A stretch of 64,000 nucleotides of DNA. It comes from Poriferisphaera corsica. GTDB lineage: Bacteria > Planctomycetota > Phycisphaerae > Phycisphaerales > Phycisphaeraceae. The position numbers and the translations under genes are program-made. The notes beneath the pieces are model-generated. The model had not been told where the DNA came from. It worked only from the letters and a program-made list of their open reading frames with translations, and ran no database searches. The stretch spans positions 1,968,175-2,032,174 of the forward strand of contig NZ_CP036425.1 of NCBI RefSeq assembly GCF_007747445.1, read 5' to 3'. Positions 1 to 10,076 of this stretch are shown in pieces; the stretch's first letter is position 1, and each line of letters begins with the position of its first letter.

Positions 1-209
1 TATTTACTTTCGGTATGTACTTCCTCGCTCGCGCCGACTTCCTCCCAGCTTCAATCAAAATGGCTATGTTCACCATGAACGTTAACGAACAATTCAGCAA
101 TTTCTCCAAAGGTCTCATCGACATCCGCAACATCATCTACTTCCTCTCCGCCATCGCATTCTTTCTCTTCCTCGGCATAAAAACGCTTGAAACCAGACGC
201 TGGAGCTAA
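1..209 (+). CDS. ABC-2 type permease, C-terminal fragment (gene runs off the left edge)
   Basis: Only the last ~68 codons are present; the frame is open from the window edge, so the start lies outside. The visible end has one hydrophobic segment (IIYFLSAIAFFLFLGI) followed by a short basic tail ending TRRWS. The run DIRNIIYFLS before the helix is typical of the last membrane helix of GldF-like ABC-2 permeases. Sixty bases downstream comes a GldG-like protein and then a DUF4340 protein, the usual order of this cluster, which supports the call. It would form the membrane channel of an exporter of unknown substrate. Family assignment is by recognition of the tail and context only. Confidence 0.7.
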   Translation, partial: FTFGMYFLARADFLPASIKMAMFTMNVNEQFSNFSKGLIDIRNIIYFLSAIAFFLFLGIKTLETRRWS

Positions 210-268
210 ACTCTCTCGCGCCGCACTAAATTAACAGAAACAACAACGGCTCATAACAGAACAACACC

Positions 269-2461
269 ATGAGTAATCAAGATAAAACAATTTCAACCTT
301 ATCTCATCGTGCTCGTCGCACACGCTATACGCTCATCCTCGCGGTCAGCATCATCGCAGCTCTCACCATCATCATCCTCATTAACCTCATTGTTGATCGA
401 GGTTTCCGTTCTCTCTCCGAACAGGCTTCACCCGCAACTCGATACCTTCGGTACGATTTTACCGCGACACGACAATACTCTCTTTCCCCTCAAACACTCA
501 AGGTTCTCAAATCACTTGATAATGATTACCGCCTTATTACCGTCATCAACGCCACCACACCTCAAGAGCAGCGCGTCCCTGAACTCGTCAACGAGTACAA
601 GCTGTACACAAATAAGATCACAGTAGAGCAAATTAACCCAACCTCGGACGTTAAAGCTATTGCTGACTTCTATGATCAGCTCGAAGGCCGTTACACCAAA
701 CACTTAGGCCCAATTACACAAACAGTCGCTGACGGCCAAGCACTCGTTTCATCCGTCGTTGACCAGCTCAACCCCGTTGTCGAACAGCTTAAAGAATTAG
801 CTCAAAGCCCTGAAGTTAAGCCCAACCGAACGCTCTCTCAATTATTTGCTTCAATCGTCCTTAACTTCAGCCAGCAACTCAAAGCCACTGAAGACATCAA
901 TGGCACGATCACGACAAATCTGTCAACTCCCTTGCCGGCTTATCAGTCCGCAAAATCTGCCATCGTCAATCGCCTTCTCGAGTTTGATAGCGTGATTCTT
1001 GCAGAGACAATTTCAGCATTCGACAAGCTTTCACGCTCACGCTCAACCCCACCAGCGACTGCTGATGCGATGCTGAAAATTAACAAATCACTCAATATCG
1101 TACGAGATGAAATACGCCGTGATGTGACAAAATTGCAAAAGGTACAATCCTACCTGCCCTATGAAGAAGTTAGAGCAGCAATCCAAGCGAAAGGCTTCGT
1201 CGCAATCCTTGCCGATGATGAGGCGCGGATCATACCGGTAAGTAAGATGTATCGTGAACTGCCAGCCGAGTATACCGCAGCTGCAGGAGAACCTGAGCTC
1301 GGCTTTATTGGCGAAGAGCAGCTTACCGGCTCACTCATCTCAATGTCCTTTAATCCACCTCCGCTTGTCATATTCGTTCAGTCTGACGGTCAGGATGCAT
1401 TTGGTGAGAAAGGCATGTACAACCAAGTTGGTGCACGCCTCAGGACATCAAACATACAGTTAGCTCAATGGAATCCGATTCCCGCCAACAGTATGGACAC
1501 CCTTCCCAAAATTGAAAACGCTCAGCACACCGTCTGGGTGGTGCCAGCTTTTCCGGCACTTGATGTGACCAATCCCCAACACGCCACTATCCAGGCCGCA
1601 CGAGATCGTACCGCCCAATTGATCAAAGAGCGTATTGCTAAAGGCGATTCTGCATTAGTCATGATGGCTTTAGATCCGCTGAAGGAAATTGCGTCACAAA
1701 ACCCAATCATTGCCTACCTCAACAAATCGTGGGGCATTTATCCTGAAAACGATCGCGTCATTCTTTCCGAACAAGTGCAGGGACGTGATACCTTTGCAGG
1801 CACTCGTTTCAAAATAACAGAATGGCCGACCTCACTTCCCATCACACAATCAATCAAAGGGATGTCCGCCGCTGCACTCATCAGTTCGCCAATCAAACTC
1901 GATGATGTCGAAGGTATCAAGCAGTTTGCAATCATGCAGATTACCTCACCACGCATGTGGACATATAAAGATTTCACCGACTCGACTTCCTACCGCACTG
2001 CAGAATTCGACCCAGAAACTGCGTCCTCTCACTTCATTATTGGCGTTGCCGCCGAAGGCTCGCCTAAATCAGAAGCGGTATCAGAAATCGAAAATGAAAG
2101 CACCGCTATCACAACTGATAACGCAGAAAATAATCGTATTATCGTGACCTCAACATATGCATGGGCGACTGATTTTATTACGACAAATGCAGACCCGAAT
2201 CTGACTTCACAAGGGCAAAATCAAGCCGATGTATTTGGGGCCGCATTCCCTGCGAACTCCGATCTTTTTGTTAACAGTATCTACTGGCTCTCCGGTAACG
2301 ACGATCTCATTGCAGCCTCACCACGATCACAAGATCTGCGACGTGTTGGCGCAATGACTGAAAACGGCATTTTCTACTCTCGTCTTTTCCTCATCGGCGG
2401 ACTTCCCATTTTCGTTTTTGTCCTCGGTATTGCCGTCTGGTCAATCAGAAGAAGAGATTAG
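269..2461 (+). CDS. GldG-like ABC transport auxiliary protein
   Basis: 730 residues. A membrane helix at about 22-45 is followed by the hallmark start of the family (RYDFTATRQYSLSPQT, near residues 60-75), a long extracytoplasmic region, and a second helix near the C-terminus (LFLIGGLPIFVFVLGIAVW) ending in RRRD. This two-helix layout with a large external domain matches GldG/ABC_transp_aux proteins that partner ABC-2 exporters; in Bacteroidetes the GldAFG set is linked to gliding, but no gliding role is implied here. It sits between the permease end and a DUF4340 protein on the same strand, probably one operon. The substrate is unknown. Confidence 0.8.
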   Translation: MSNQDKTISTLSHRARRTRYTLILAVSIIAALTIIILINLIVDRGFRSLSEQASPATRYLRYDFTATRQYSLSPQTLKVLKSLDNDYRLITVINATTPQEQRVPELVNEYKLYTNKITVEQINPTSDVKAIADFYDQLEGRYTKHLGPITQTVADGQALVSSVVDQLNPVVEQLKELAQSPEVKPNRTLSQLFASIVLNFSQQLKATEDINGTITTNLSTPLPAYQSAKSAIVNRLLEFDSVILAETISAFDKLSRSRSTPPATADAMLKINKSLNIVRDEIRRDVTKLQKVQSYLPYEEVRAAIQAKGFVAILADDEARIIPVSKMYRELPAEYTAAAGEPELGFIGEEQLTGSLISMSFNPPPLVIFVQSDGQDAFGEKGMYNQVGARLRTSNIQLAQWNPIPANSMDTLPKIENAQHTVWVVPAFPALDVTNPQHATIQAARDRTAQLIKERIAKGDSALVMMALDPLKEIASQNPIIAYLNKSWGIYPENDRVILSEQVQGRDTFAGTRFKITEWPTSLPITQSIKGMSAAALISSPIKLDDVEGIKQFAIMQITSPRMWTYKDFTDSTSYRTAEFDPETASSHFIIGVAAEGSPKSEAVSEIENESTAITTDNAENNRIIVTSTYAWATDFITTNADPNLTSQGQNQADVFGAAFPANSDLFVNSIYWLSGNDDLIAASPRSQDLRRVGAMTENGIFYSRLFLIGGLPIFVFVLGIAVWSIRRRD

Positions 2462-2517
2462 TCGAGAAAGAAGATCATAAAACCGATTCTACCCTGTTTA
2501 CAACAAAAAACTGAGTC

Positions 2518-4725
2518 ATGAATACGAAATCAACACTCATACTTCTCGCTCTTGTGACCGCGCTCGGTTTAGCCTATTACTTTATGATGCTAAGCACACA
2601 ATCGCCTTCATCAAACCCCATCATTACGCAGCGGCAATCCGAGCTTCTATTAACCCTAGACGGCCAACCTCTCTCTGCTAGACAAATACAGCAAATTAGT
2701 ATTATCAAACGCGGTAATCCCGAGCCCCTCACGCTTGCCAAAAAGGCAAATACGTGGCAGCAAACCTCGCCAGTCCAATTTCCTCTCGATCAGGAGTACA
2801 TCACCCAACTCCTCAATGCGATAACGACACTACGGTTCACAGAATCGTTTCCTCTTGATTCTCCAAATATCCCTTCAACCCAAGATATCGGCCTTGAAGA
2901 CCCACACGCCATCATCACACTCAAGTTAGAGAACAACACTGATATCACGATTATTTTGGGCAACGAAACAATTGGTGGCAACGCTTATCTTACGCTAAAC
3001 CAATCTCCAACCATCTATGTCACGAGTAATTTGTTTCAGCAAGTCCTAACAACTGCAGAACCGCAAAATCTCTGGACAGCTTCTCTTTCGCTACCACCCG
3101 AATCAAAACTCAATCAATTTACTCTCAAAACGCCAGAATTTAGCCAAACATTTTATGCCAATGGCAATAGCTGGTACCTCAATCGAAAAGCCACCGCACG
3201 CGCCAATACGAATAACATTAAGCAGCTCTTCACTCAGCTCACACCCCTCAAAATCAAGCCCCTCGAAACCAAACTTAATCTGACATCCGAGCAGATTTTT
3301 TCGGAGTCAAACACCGTAGCCACACTCACCTGTTCACTCGCAGGTCAAAATTACACGCTCAAAATCGGCCCATCTGCTGATCTTAAAAAGCAATATGTCT
3401 ACGCATCACTAGCCTCACCCTTAACCTCAACAGATGCAGTCTTCACAATAGATTCAGACACCGCTCGTATACTCACTGAAAACATGAACTATTGGCAGGA
3501 CAATAAACTCTTCGATATACCTAAAGATCGTTTTCGTTCTATGACGATGCGTAATGCAGATCAATCCATACGCCTTGCAGTTAGTTATAACCCCATCACT
3601 GCAACGTTCAGCTATCTTAACCCCATGCCAAGCTATCCCATAGATCAGCAATTCACGAACATCTACATCAACAGCCTCCTCCAAGCGGAAGGCTCCGCAT
3701 ATATCGCCCTATCAAAGCCACTAGCAAAACCTTTCGCTTCTATCACAATCAATCAATATCGTTCTGCTATAGCGCAAACGATCAACCTCTATTCGTTCGA
3801 TAGCACCAAACATGACGTGACATGGATCACAACCGATCATGGTTCATCTAACACACTCACAACGCTTGCTGTGCGTCCCGGCGAAACGGTCGGCTACCTC
3901 CTCACCGATGAACAACTCGCAATGCTAAATCTTTCAGCCATCGATTTGCGCGATCGAACCATGGTCGATCTTTCTGTGGATCTTCCCAATTCCATCACGC
4001 TGAAGCGTTCCGATGCGCCAGCCTACAAGTTTGACAATGCTAGCGGCGATTGGTCACTCGAAGGAACATCCTCACGGTTTGAACGTCTTGCCTTCAATAA
4101 GCTCTTAGCAGCTCTCTCCCCATTACGGGCCGAGCAATGGCACTCGCAAATGGAACTCCCAAATCACGACATCTCGCTAACGCTCACATACAGACAAGAT
4201 TCACCCCCCACAGAAATTTTCATTAATTCCCGCACTCAAAATGCTCAAATTCAGACCAGTAAAACTAGCAGCGTTTTCAAGCTCAATAAGCAAATCATTG
4301 ACCTCTTGAATCTTGAGTACCGTGATCGAACAATCCTCAATCTGCTGCCTTCACAGATCATATCGATAAACATTAATAACAATCAATTGATTGCCCGCAA
4401 TCGACGATCTGAATACATATGTAACGGACTGCCCATATCAGATCAATCTATTCCCGCATCGATAATAAACGCGTTATCGTCTTTGCACGCCGATCGTATG
4501 TTTGTTGATTTACCCAAAGCGGAAGTCAAACAACAGAACATTTTTACAATCAAGACAAAATCAAAAACATACTCAATGACGATATATCAGTTTGATGGTA
4601 CATCAATCACATATGGCCAACTTACCCCGCCATCACCCGCAAGAACAATAACATTTACGATGCCAAAACAGGCTGCCGAATCCTTTGATGCCGCTGTAGC
4701 CAAACTCCCCAAACTGACGCAATAA
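2518..4725 (+). CDS. DUF4340 domain-containing membrane-anchored protein
   Basis: 735 residues with an N-terminal membrane helix (LILLALVTALGLAYYFMML) and a long exported portion rich in repeats of the pattern 'L...T/S...W.L...TA'. Such repeats, placed directly after GldG-like genes, define DUF4340 proteins. It starts 56 bases after the preceding stop on the same strand, so co-transcription is likely, and the operon ends in the hairpin at 4724-4751. It probably works at the outer face of the exporter complex; the biochemical role is not known for the family. Confidence 0.75.
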   Translation: MNTKSTLILLALVTALGLAYYFMMLSTQSPSSNPIITQRQSELLLTLDGQPLSARQIQQISIIKRGNPEPLTLAKKANTWQQTSPVQFPLDQEYITQLLNAITTLRFTESFPLDSPNIPSTQDIGLEDPHAIITLKLENNTDITIILGNETIGGNAYLTLNQSPTIYVTSNLFQQVLTTAEPQNLWTASLSLPPESKLNQFTLKTPEFSQTFYANGNSWYLNRKATARANTNNIKQLFTQLTPLKIKPLETKLNLTSEQIFSESNTVATLTCSLAGQNYTLKIGPSADLKKQYVYASLASPLTSTDAVFTIDSDTARILTENMNYWQDNKLFDIPKDRFRSMTMRNADQSIRLAVSYNPITATFSYLNPMPSYPIDQQFTNIYINSLLQAEGSAYIALSKPLAKPFASITINQYRSAIAQTINLYSFDSTKHDVTWITTDHGSSNTLTTLAVRPGETVGYLLTDEQLAMLNLSAIDLRDRTMVDLSVDLPNSITLKRSDAPAYKFDNASGDWSLEGTSSRFERLAFNKLLAALSPLRAEQWHSQMELPNHDISLTLTYRQDSPPTEIFINSRTQNAQIQTSKTSSVFKLNKQIIDLLNLEYRDRTILNLLPSQIISININNNQLIARNRRSEYICNGLPISDQSIPASIINALSSLHADRMFVDLPKAEVKQQNIFTIKTKSKTYSMTIYQFDGTSITYGQLTPPSPARTITFTMPKQAAESFDAAVAKLPKLTQ

Positions 4726-4751
4726 AAAAGTGCCGCCATACAGCAGCACTT
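4724..4751. terminator. Bidirectional terminator between the DUF4340 gene and purF
   Basis: Arms 4728-4736 and 4743-4751 pair AAGTGCCGC with GCAGCACTT with one mismatch, which is a G-U pair on the minus-strand RNA. Six A residues on the left give a U-tract for the purF (minus) transcript. It lies between convergent stops. Confidence 0.7.
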
Positions 4752-4782
4752 CACTTTTCGATTTTACAATATACTCTGATGA

Positions 4783-6306
4783 TCAACTGCCATTATGCAA
4801 GTCGATGGGGGCGCTTTCTCCTTGCATGCCATTCAAATCCTGCACCTTAGCTTGATCACTTCTCGCTATTTCCAACCTGCTCAGGTATGACGCGTCAACA
4901 TCACCCGTCACATAATGACCATCAAAAACAGAGCATTCAAATTCTTTAATATTCGGGTTCCCCTCACGAACCGATGTGACTAGATCTTTCAGATCCTGAT
5001 AGATAAGATCATCCGCGCCGATCTCTGCACAAACATCCGCAGTTGTTCGCTCGTAAGCAATTAGTTCTTGCGCTGCTGGCATGTCAATCCCATAGACATT
5101 GGGATGTCGAACTGCAGGCGCTGCAGATGAAAAATACACCTTGTTTGCTCCCGCATCACGAGCCATCTGAATAATCTCACTACAAGTTGTACCACGCACA
5201 ATCGAATCATCTACCAGAAGAACATTCTTACCTTTGAACTCAAGCTCAATCGGGTTTAGCTTCTGCCGGACTGACTTCTTCCGTTGGCTTTGCCCAGGCA
5301 TAATAAATGTTCTGCCAATGTACCGATTCTTAATAAAACCTTCGCGGTATTTAACACCCAAATGGTGTGCCACCTGAAGTGCTGATGTGCGGCTACTATC
5401 CGGGATCGGAATCACCACATCAATATGATGATCCTTCCACTCGCGTTTAATTTTTTCAGCTAAATGATCCCCCATCCGCAATCGTGCCTTATACACCGAA
5501 ACCCCGTCAATCATTGAGTCTGGCCTCGCAAGATAAACATACTCAAAGATGCACGGATTTTTTTGTGTCTTCTCCGCCGTTTGCTTCCGCTCGACCTTGC
5601 CATCCAAACTAATAAAGATCGCTTCGCCCGGCTCCACATCCCCTAATAATTCGTACCCCAATGAATCGATTGCCACACTCTCCGATGCAAGCATGTACGC
5701 ATCGCCACCATCCTGTAACTCACGTTTCCCAACAACAATCGGCCGAATCCCGTGTGGATCACGAAACGCCACCATCCCATACCCCGTCAGCATCGCAATC
5801 ACTGCATACGCGCCCTTACATCGTCGATGCACGCCTTCAACTGCTTTAAAAATATCTTTTGCTTCCGGCCGCAGCTTGCCCAAAGCCTGCAACTCATGAG
5901 CGAATACATTCAACAGTACTTCTGAATCAGATGTCGTATTCAGATGCCGCAAATCTTCACGATAGATTTCTTCTCGCAACTCGTTCGCATTTGTCAGGTT
6001 ACCATTGTGTGCCAGCGTAATCCCATACGGTGAATTGACATAAAACGGTTGGCTTTCTGCCGAGCTACAACTCCCCGCTGTCGGATACCTGACATGGCCA
6101 ATACCCATCGTTCCCGTCAGCCGCTGCATGTGCCACTGCTGAAAGACATCTCTGACCAGCCCGTTTCCTTTTCGCAGATACAACCGGCCCTCATCGCACG
6201 TTACGATACCCGCAGCATCCTGTCCCCGGTGCTGAAGGACTGTCAGCGCATCGTACAAGCCCTGATTAACATTCGTCTTACTAACAAGGCCAGCAATGCC
6301 GCACAT
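4783..6306 (-). CDS. purF: Amidophosphoribosyltransferase
   Basis: 507 residues. First committed step of purine synthesis: PRPP + glutamine to 5-phosphoribosylamine. The protein begins MCGIAGL, so Cys2 becomes the N-terminal nucleophile of the class II glutaminase after Met removal, and no propeptide is present. The glutaminase domain covers about 2-240 (HVRYPTAGS at 71-79, NGNLTN at 101-106). The phosphoribosyltransferase domain has the PRPP loop [13 protein letters not shown] at 362-374. The C-terminal extension of about 30 residues (after DASYLSRL) looks unconserved. No purine riboswitch-like structure was recognised in the 170 bases upstream. Length is normal for the family. Confidence 0.97.
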   Translation of the reverse strand: MCGIAGLVSKTNVNQGLYDALTVLQHRGQDAAGIVTCDEGRLYLRKGNGLVRDVFQQWHMQRLTGTMGIGHVRYPTAGSCSSAESQPFYVNSPYGITLAHNGNLTNANELREEIYREDLRHLNTTSDSEVLLNVFAHELQALGKLRPEAKDIFKAVEGVHRRCKGAYAVIAMLTGYGMVAFRDPHGIRPIVVGKRELQDGGDAYMLASESVAIDSLGYELLGDVEPGEAIFISLDGKVERKQTAEKTQKNPCIFEYVYLARPDSMIDGVSVYKARLRMGDHLAEKIKREWKDHHIDVVIPIPDSSRTSALQVAHHLGVKYREGFIKNRYIGRTFIMPGQSQRKKSVRQKLNPIELEFKGKNVLLVDDSIVRGTTCSEIIQMARDAGANKVYFSSAAPAVRHPNVYGIDMPAAQELIAYERTTADVCAEIGADDLIYQDLKDLVTSVREGNPNIKEFECSVFDGHYVTGDVDASYLSRLEIARSDQAKVQDLNGMQGESAPIDLHNGS

Positions 6307-6528
6307 AAACGCAACTCCCAGTCAATCGCATCTGAATTCTGTCTCACAATCTCAGGCAATCGCACCAAAAATAGAAACAACCGTAGCCTTCAAAGAAATA
6401 CGCCCCGCTCCTGTCGTACCACTTCATTCAGCCACTTATTTTCATTTCAGGTAACCCTTGAAACATAATTATATCCGACATCCACCCTCAATGCGCATCG
6501 CCTTCCCTTCATCCACAACAAATCTCCC

Positions 6529-6921
6529 TCAAAGCCGTTGTCGACGCCCTTCTCCATCCTCCAAAAAATGCAATTCCATGTATCGAGCTACATAGTCAAT
6601 AATGCTCATCGCCTCTGGTATTTCCGGATTGCTCGTGGTTCCAAACGGCTCAAAACGCATCCCTTTAAACCGTAATACCGCCTCCTCGACAGGCAATCCA
6701 TACTGAAGAGCGATCGAAAAAGCTCTACAAAACCCCTGTACCAGTCCCGATAAAGTGGACCCCTCCTTGGCCATCTTGATAAAGATCTCCCCCGGCCGAC
6801 CATCCTCAAATAGCCCCACCGTCAGATATCCCTCGTGACCCATGATTGAGAACTTATGCGTCACTGAGTCCCGAATTTCAGGCAACTTCTCGCGGCTAAT
6901 CTCATTCTTTCGACTCATCAA
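6529..6921 (-). CDS. Stand-alone TSCPD-type protein (class II ribonucleotide reductase C-terminal domain-like)
   Basis: 130 residues. The segment GHEGYLTVGLFEDGRPGEIFI, then GLVQGFCRAFSIALQYGLP and FEPFGTTSNPEIPEAMSIIDYV, matches the C-terminal domain of B12-dependent ribonucleotide reductase (NrdJ), where the sequence GxTxxPxIxxAxSIxDYxxR recurs. No catalytic barrel is encoded here, so this is either a split subunit (NrdJb-like) or a regulatory paralogue. It lies 44 bases from the ORF end reading into mutY, divergently. The family call comes from motif similarity; the role is inferred. Confidence 0.65.
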   Translation of the reverse strand: MMSRKNEISREKLPEIRDSVTHKFSIMGHEGYLTVGLFEDGRPGEIFIKMAKEGSTLSGLVQGFCRAFSIALQYGLPVEEAVLRFKGMRFEPFGTTSNPEIPEAMSIIDYVARYMELHFLEDGEGRRQRL

Positions 6922-7102
6922 TCAAACCTCGAATCTAACGCCATTTCTCACCTACTAGCACCATATGACCCTCATACCAACCCTGTCAACTGACTTTCTC
7001 ACACCTCTGTATCGCTTCATACTTCTTCATCATCGACAAACCCTCACACACACTGTACCTTGTCAAACCCAAGATTATGACTTAATTGCCCGGTATCGCC
7101 TG

Positions 7103-8218
7103 ATGTTCAAACCCCATTCCAATACCATTAAAGCCATCCGTTCCCGCCTACTTGATTGGTACGATCAAAATGCCCGTTCACTCCCTTGGCGACCCGCTTC
7201 ACCCACATCCGCTCCCATCCCTCCATATTACACGCTTGTCTCCGAGGCCATGCTTCAGCAAACTCAAGTCGCAACCGTCATTCCCTACTTCCACCGTTTC
7301 CTCGAAACATTCCCGACGTTAGAAACGCTTGCCAACGCTGATGAGCAGCAAGTCCTCACCCTATGGCAAGGTCTCGGCTATTATCGACGTGCACGTAACC
7401 TCCACGCTTGTGCCAAGACCATCATCACCGAACATAACGGCATCATCCCTTCCGATATCGATTCCCTCCTCGCCCTGCCAGGCATCGGCCAGTACACCGC
7501 CGGAGCCATTGCCTCTATCGCCTTCAATCAGCCAGCCCCAATCCTCGACGGCAACGTCATCCGCATCCTCTCACGTATCTTTTTCATCACAGACCCCACT
7601 GATCACACTCCTGTCAAAAAACAACTCTGGTTACTCGCCGATCAACTCGTCCCCGCTCCCGTAAGTACAGATTTTCGACCCGGCGATTACAATCAGTCTA
7701 TGATGGAGTTAGGCGCTCTTATCTGCTCACCTCGTAATCCAAAATGCGACACCTGTCCCATTCAGAAACTCTGCAAAGCCTACGCCGACGGCTCCCCCGA
7801 ATCTCTCCCCGTCACCCTTCCCAAGTCCAAACCCCGTCCCGTCAATCATCACATCCTAGCCATCACCCATCCATCCCAACCCAACACATACCTCTTAGAA
7901 CAGCGCCCTCCCACTGGCTTGTGGTCAAATATGTACCAACTCCCAACCCTCGAACTCAATCACAGCAAAGACATCGCAACCGATCAACTCGCCGCCTACG
8001 CGCAAAAACATCTAAAAATCAAGCCTCAAGCCATCACTCCCCTAAAAACCTTCAAACACCAAACCACCCATCTCACCATCACTTTCCATCTCCATGCCAT
8101 TACGCCAGCATTCATACCATCACAACTCAAACCCAAAACTCAATGGCGATCGCTCGACAAACTCGCAGATCTTCCTTTTTCAAATCCACAACTAAAAGCA
8201 ATAAAAGCCATGAACTAA
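7103..8218 (+). CDS. mutY: A/G-specific adenine glycosylase
   Basis: Removes adenine mispaired with 8-oxoguanine or G. From the ATG at 7103 the protein is 371 residues and begins at the usual MutY position (IKAIRSRLLDWYDQNARSLPWR-like start); an in-frame ATG at 6965 would add 46 unconserved residues. Visible sites: catalytic Glu in SEAMLQQTQV (about E48), helix-hairpin-helix LPGIGQYTAGAIAS (125-138), catalytic Asp in ILDGNV (about D149), and the 4Fe-4S ligands C208, C215, C218 and C224 (C-X6-C-X2-C-X5-C). The C-terminal NUDIX-like 8-oxoG-recognition domain starts near 248. The stop codon lies inside the terminator hairpin. Confidence 0.95.
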   Translation: MFKPHSNTIKAIRSRLLDWYDQNARSLPWRPASPTSAPIPPYYTLVSEAMLQQTQVATVIPYFHRFLETFPTLETLANADEQQVLTLWQGLGYYRRARNLHACAKTIITEHNGIIPSDIDSLLALPGIGQYTAGAIASIAFNQPAPILDGNVIRILSRIFFITDPTDHTPVKKQLWLLADQLVPAPVSTDFRPGDYNQSMMELGALICSPRNPKCDTCPIQKLCKAYADGSPESLPVTLPKSKPRPVNHHILAITHPSQPNTYLLEQRPPTGLWSNMYQLPTLELNHSKDIATDQLAAYAQKHLKIKPQAITPLKTFKHQTTHLTITFHLHAITPAFIPSQLKPKTQWRSLDKLADLPFSNPQLKAIKAMN

Positions 8219-8230
8219 TTCATGGCTTTT
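8203..8230. terminator. Terminator shared by mutY and mcsB, overlapping the mutY stop
   Basis: Perfect 12-bp stem: AAAAGCCATGAA (8203-8214) and TTCATGGCTTTT (8219-8230), with loop CTAA. The stem has A and T runs on both sides, so it can work on either strand between convergent genes. The left arm is the coding sequence for the last residues of MutY. Confidence 0.85.
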
Positions 8231-8260
8231 ATTAATTGAATATTACATTTCGTTAGCAAG

Positions 8261-9328
8261 TTAAAGTTCACACCCTTTCAGCCGCGCCCTGATCATCGCC
8301 GCTCGCTCTGCTCTCCGCTCTACAGGATCCATCGATCGCCCTGTAATCCGTTGTAAATGCGCGGGCTGTGTCAGCAAAAACAAATCATTAACAGTTTTCA
8401 TATCAATCTTGTTGATACGCCCAAGATTGACACCTAATCGCAAATGCGACAGTAGTTGCAAGACCTCTTCAGTTCCCATCATCCGAGCGTGCTTCAGTAT
8501 CGCCAATGCCCGATAGATCTTATCATCCAACTGCTCTGGTCGTTGTTGCAAAAGCGCCTGTCTCGCCTGTTTCTCATATGCAATAATCTGCGGCACAACC
8601 GTCGTCTCAAAATCAGCCAAAATCTCCATCTCACTCTTTCCGAGTGTCGACTGATTACTGATTTGATATAGATCCCCGATCGCCTCAGACCCTTCCCCAA
8701 ACAGCCCTCTCACAGCTAAATGCATATCCCGGGCCGCACGTCTGACTTTCTCAATCTCGCCTGTCAGCTTCAACGCCGGCAAGTGCAGCATCACACTCAC
8801 GCGAATCCCGGTCCCCACATTCGTTGGGCAAGCCGTTAAGTAACCAAATCGCTGTGAATACGCATAATTCAGCTTAGATTCCAGTACATCATCCAGATGA
8901 TTGATGTGGCTAAAAGCCTCAGTCAACTGCAAACCACTGCGGAGCACCTGCATCCGCAAATGATCCTCTTCGTTAATCATGATCGCAAAAGTTTCATCAA
9001 CACCCACCGCCACAGCGCGAGGCAACTCGTTATTCGAACCGGCATGCTGTTTACTGATCAAATGCCGCTCAACTAAAAGCTCCCGATCTAACTGCGGGCT
9101 ATCTCGCAGATCAATCCATAACACATCATCATCAAGCTTCTGCTCGACAATATGTTCATGACACAACGCAAGCACCTCATGCTGCTGACGCACATTCGCA
9201 CGATTTACGAACGGAAACCCCGCAATATTTCTCGCCAACCTGATGCGGCTACTAATTACAATATCATGATGTGGCCCGCTCCCCCTCAGCCATTCCCCAG
9301 CATGATCCGTCATCTTGTTGATATTCAT
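8261..9328 (-). CDS. mcsB: Protein arginine kinase McsB
   Basis: 355 residues, ATP:guanido phosphotransferase fold. In Bacillus the McsB family phosphorylates arginines on proteins, marking them for ClpCP. Residues that can be matched to Bacillus McsB keep the same numbers: the E120-E121 pair in MINEEDH, Cys167 in ACPTNVGTG, and E212 in FGEGSEA. SSRIRLARN at 26-34 is the nucleotide-binding start. The C-terminal stretch PVERRAERAAMIRARLKG is the expected phosphoarginine-binding/regulatory tail. It overlaps the upstream mcsA by ATGA (start 9328, mcsA stop 9325), so translation is probably coupled. No ctsR or clpC is nearby. Confidence 0.93.
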   Translation of the reverse strand: MNINKMTDHAGEWLRGSGPHHDIVISSRIRLARNIAGFPFVNRANVRQQHEVLALCHEHIVEQKLDDDVLWIDLRDSPQLDRELLVERHLISKQHAGSNNELPRAVAVGVDETFAIMINEEDHLRMQVLRSGLQLTEAFSHINHLDDVLESKLNYAYSQRFGYLTACPTNVGTGIRVSVMLHLPALKLTGEIEKVRRAARDMHLAVRGLFGEGSEAIGDLYQISNQSTLGKSEMEILADFETTVVPQIIAYEKQARQALLQQRPEQLDDKIYRALAILKHARMMGTEEVLQLLSHLRLGVNLGRINKIDMKTVNDLFLLTQPAHLQRITGRSMDPVERRAERAAMIRARLKGCEL

Positions 9329-9885
9329 TCCGCACTCTCCTCAAACGTGCGGATGTCGTCCCGCAATCTCGCCGCCAACTCATAGTCTTCGCTGTTCACC
9401 GCCTCATCCAATCGCTTACGCATCCGCATCAACTGCGATTGTCTGTTCTCATCTGCCCCCGCTCTGACCGGCACTTTGCCAATGTGATGAACGCCGCCCT
9501 CATGTGCCCGCTCAAGCAAACTACACAACTGCCGCTCAAATGCCTTATAGCACTCCGGACATCCCAGTAAACTTTTCTCACGAAATTGTGCAAACGTCAG
9601 TCCGCATTCAGGACATGCAAACCCAGCCTTCACCTCCATCTCGCTCGCGTCCGCCGTTGGCCCCGTCACCGATTCATCGCCCTGATCAACCTCTTCAGGT
9701 TGCCCACCCTGCAGCTTCACAAAATTACTCAGCAGCTCATTGATCGGTGCCTGTACGGTCTTGATCGAGATCCCTTCCTCAGCCGCATGCTGATCACACA
9801 GATGCTTCTCAATCTTCTCACCGTTGATAATTTCAACCGAGTGATGCGTTGCCGCCTTGTCACATTTGTCGCATTTTCGTTTCAC
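9325..9885 (-). CDS. mcsA: McsA-like zinc-finger/UVR protein, activator of McsB
   Basis: 186 residues from a GTG at 9885, chosen because GAGAAGGG lies 11 bases upstream and the first CxxC follows at once (MKRKCDKCDK). An open frame extends to 9969 but the extra residues look unconserved. Two zinc-binding modules are visible: CDKC at 5-8 with a Cys/His group near 30, and CPEC at 91-94 with CPEC at 109-112. A UVR motif closes the protein (about 148-182, RMRKRLDEAVNSEDYELAAR). This is the McsA layout; such proteins bind and activate McsB. The ATGA overlap with mcsB supports the pairing. Confidence 0.85.
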   Translation of the reverse strand: MKRKCDKCDKAATHHSVEIINGEKIEKHLCDQHAAEEGISIKTVQAPINELLSNFVKLQGGQPEEVDQGDESVTGPTADASEMEVKAGFACPECGLTFAQFREKSLLGCPECYKAFERQLCSLLERAHEGGVHHIGKVPVRAGADENRQSQLMRMRKRLDEAVNSEDYELAARLRDDIRTFEESAE

Positions 9886-10076
9886 TAAAGCAGTACCCTT
9901 CTCAGCCCCGCCGTCCCCACATTGAATCGTCAATCTTCCCGACCATGATCCTACACAATAACTATCCACCTAGCCTTCTCACACCATAATTATCGGTTAA
10001 TTCTAAGTCCCCTATCCACGCGCATCAATCAGAAATTCCCATCCAGAAACGACTTGCCGTGAATCTATTCACCCAT

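Noticed and set aside
6307-6480. Purine riboswitch before purF
   Set aside because: No conserved aptamer core or terminator could be recognised in the leader.
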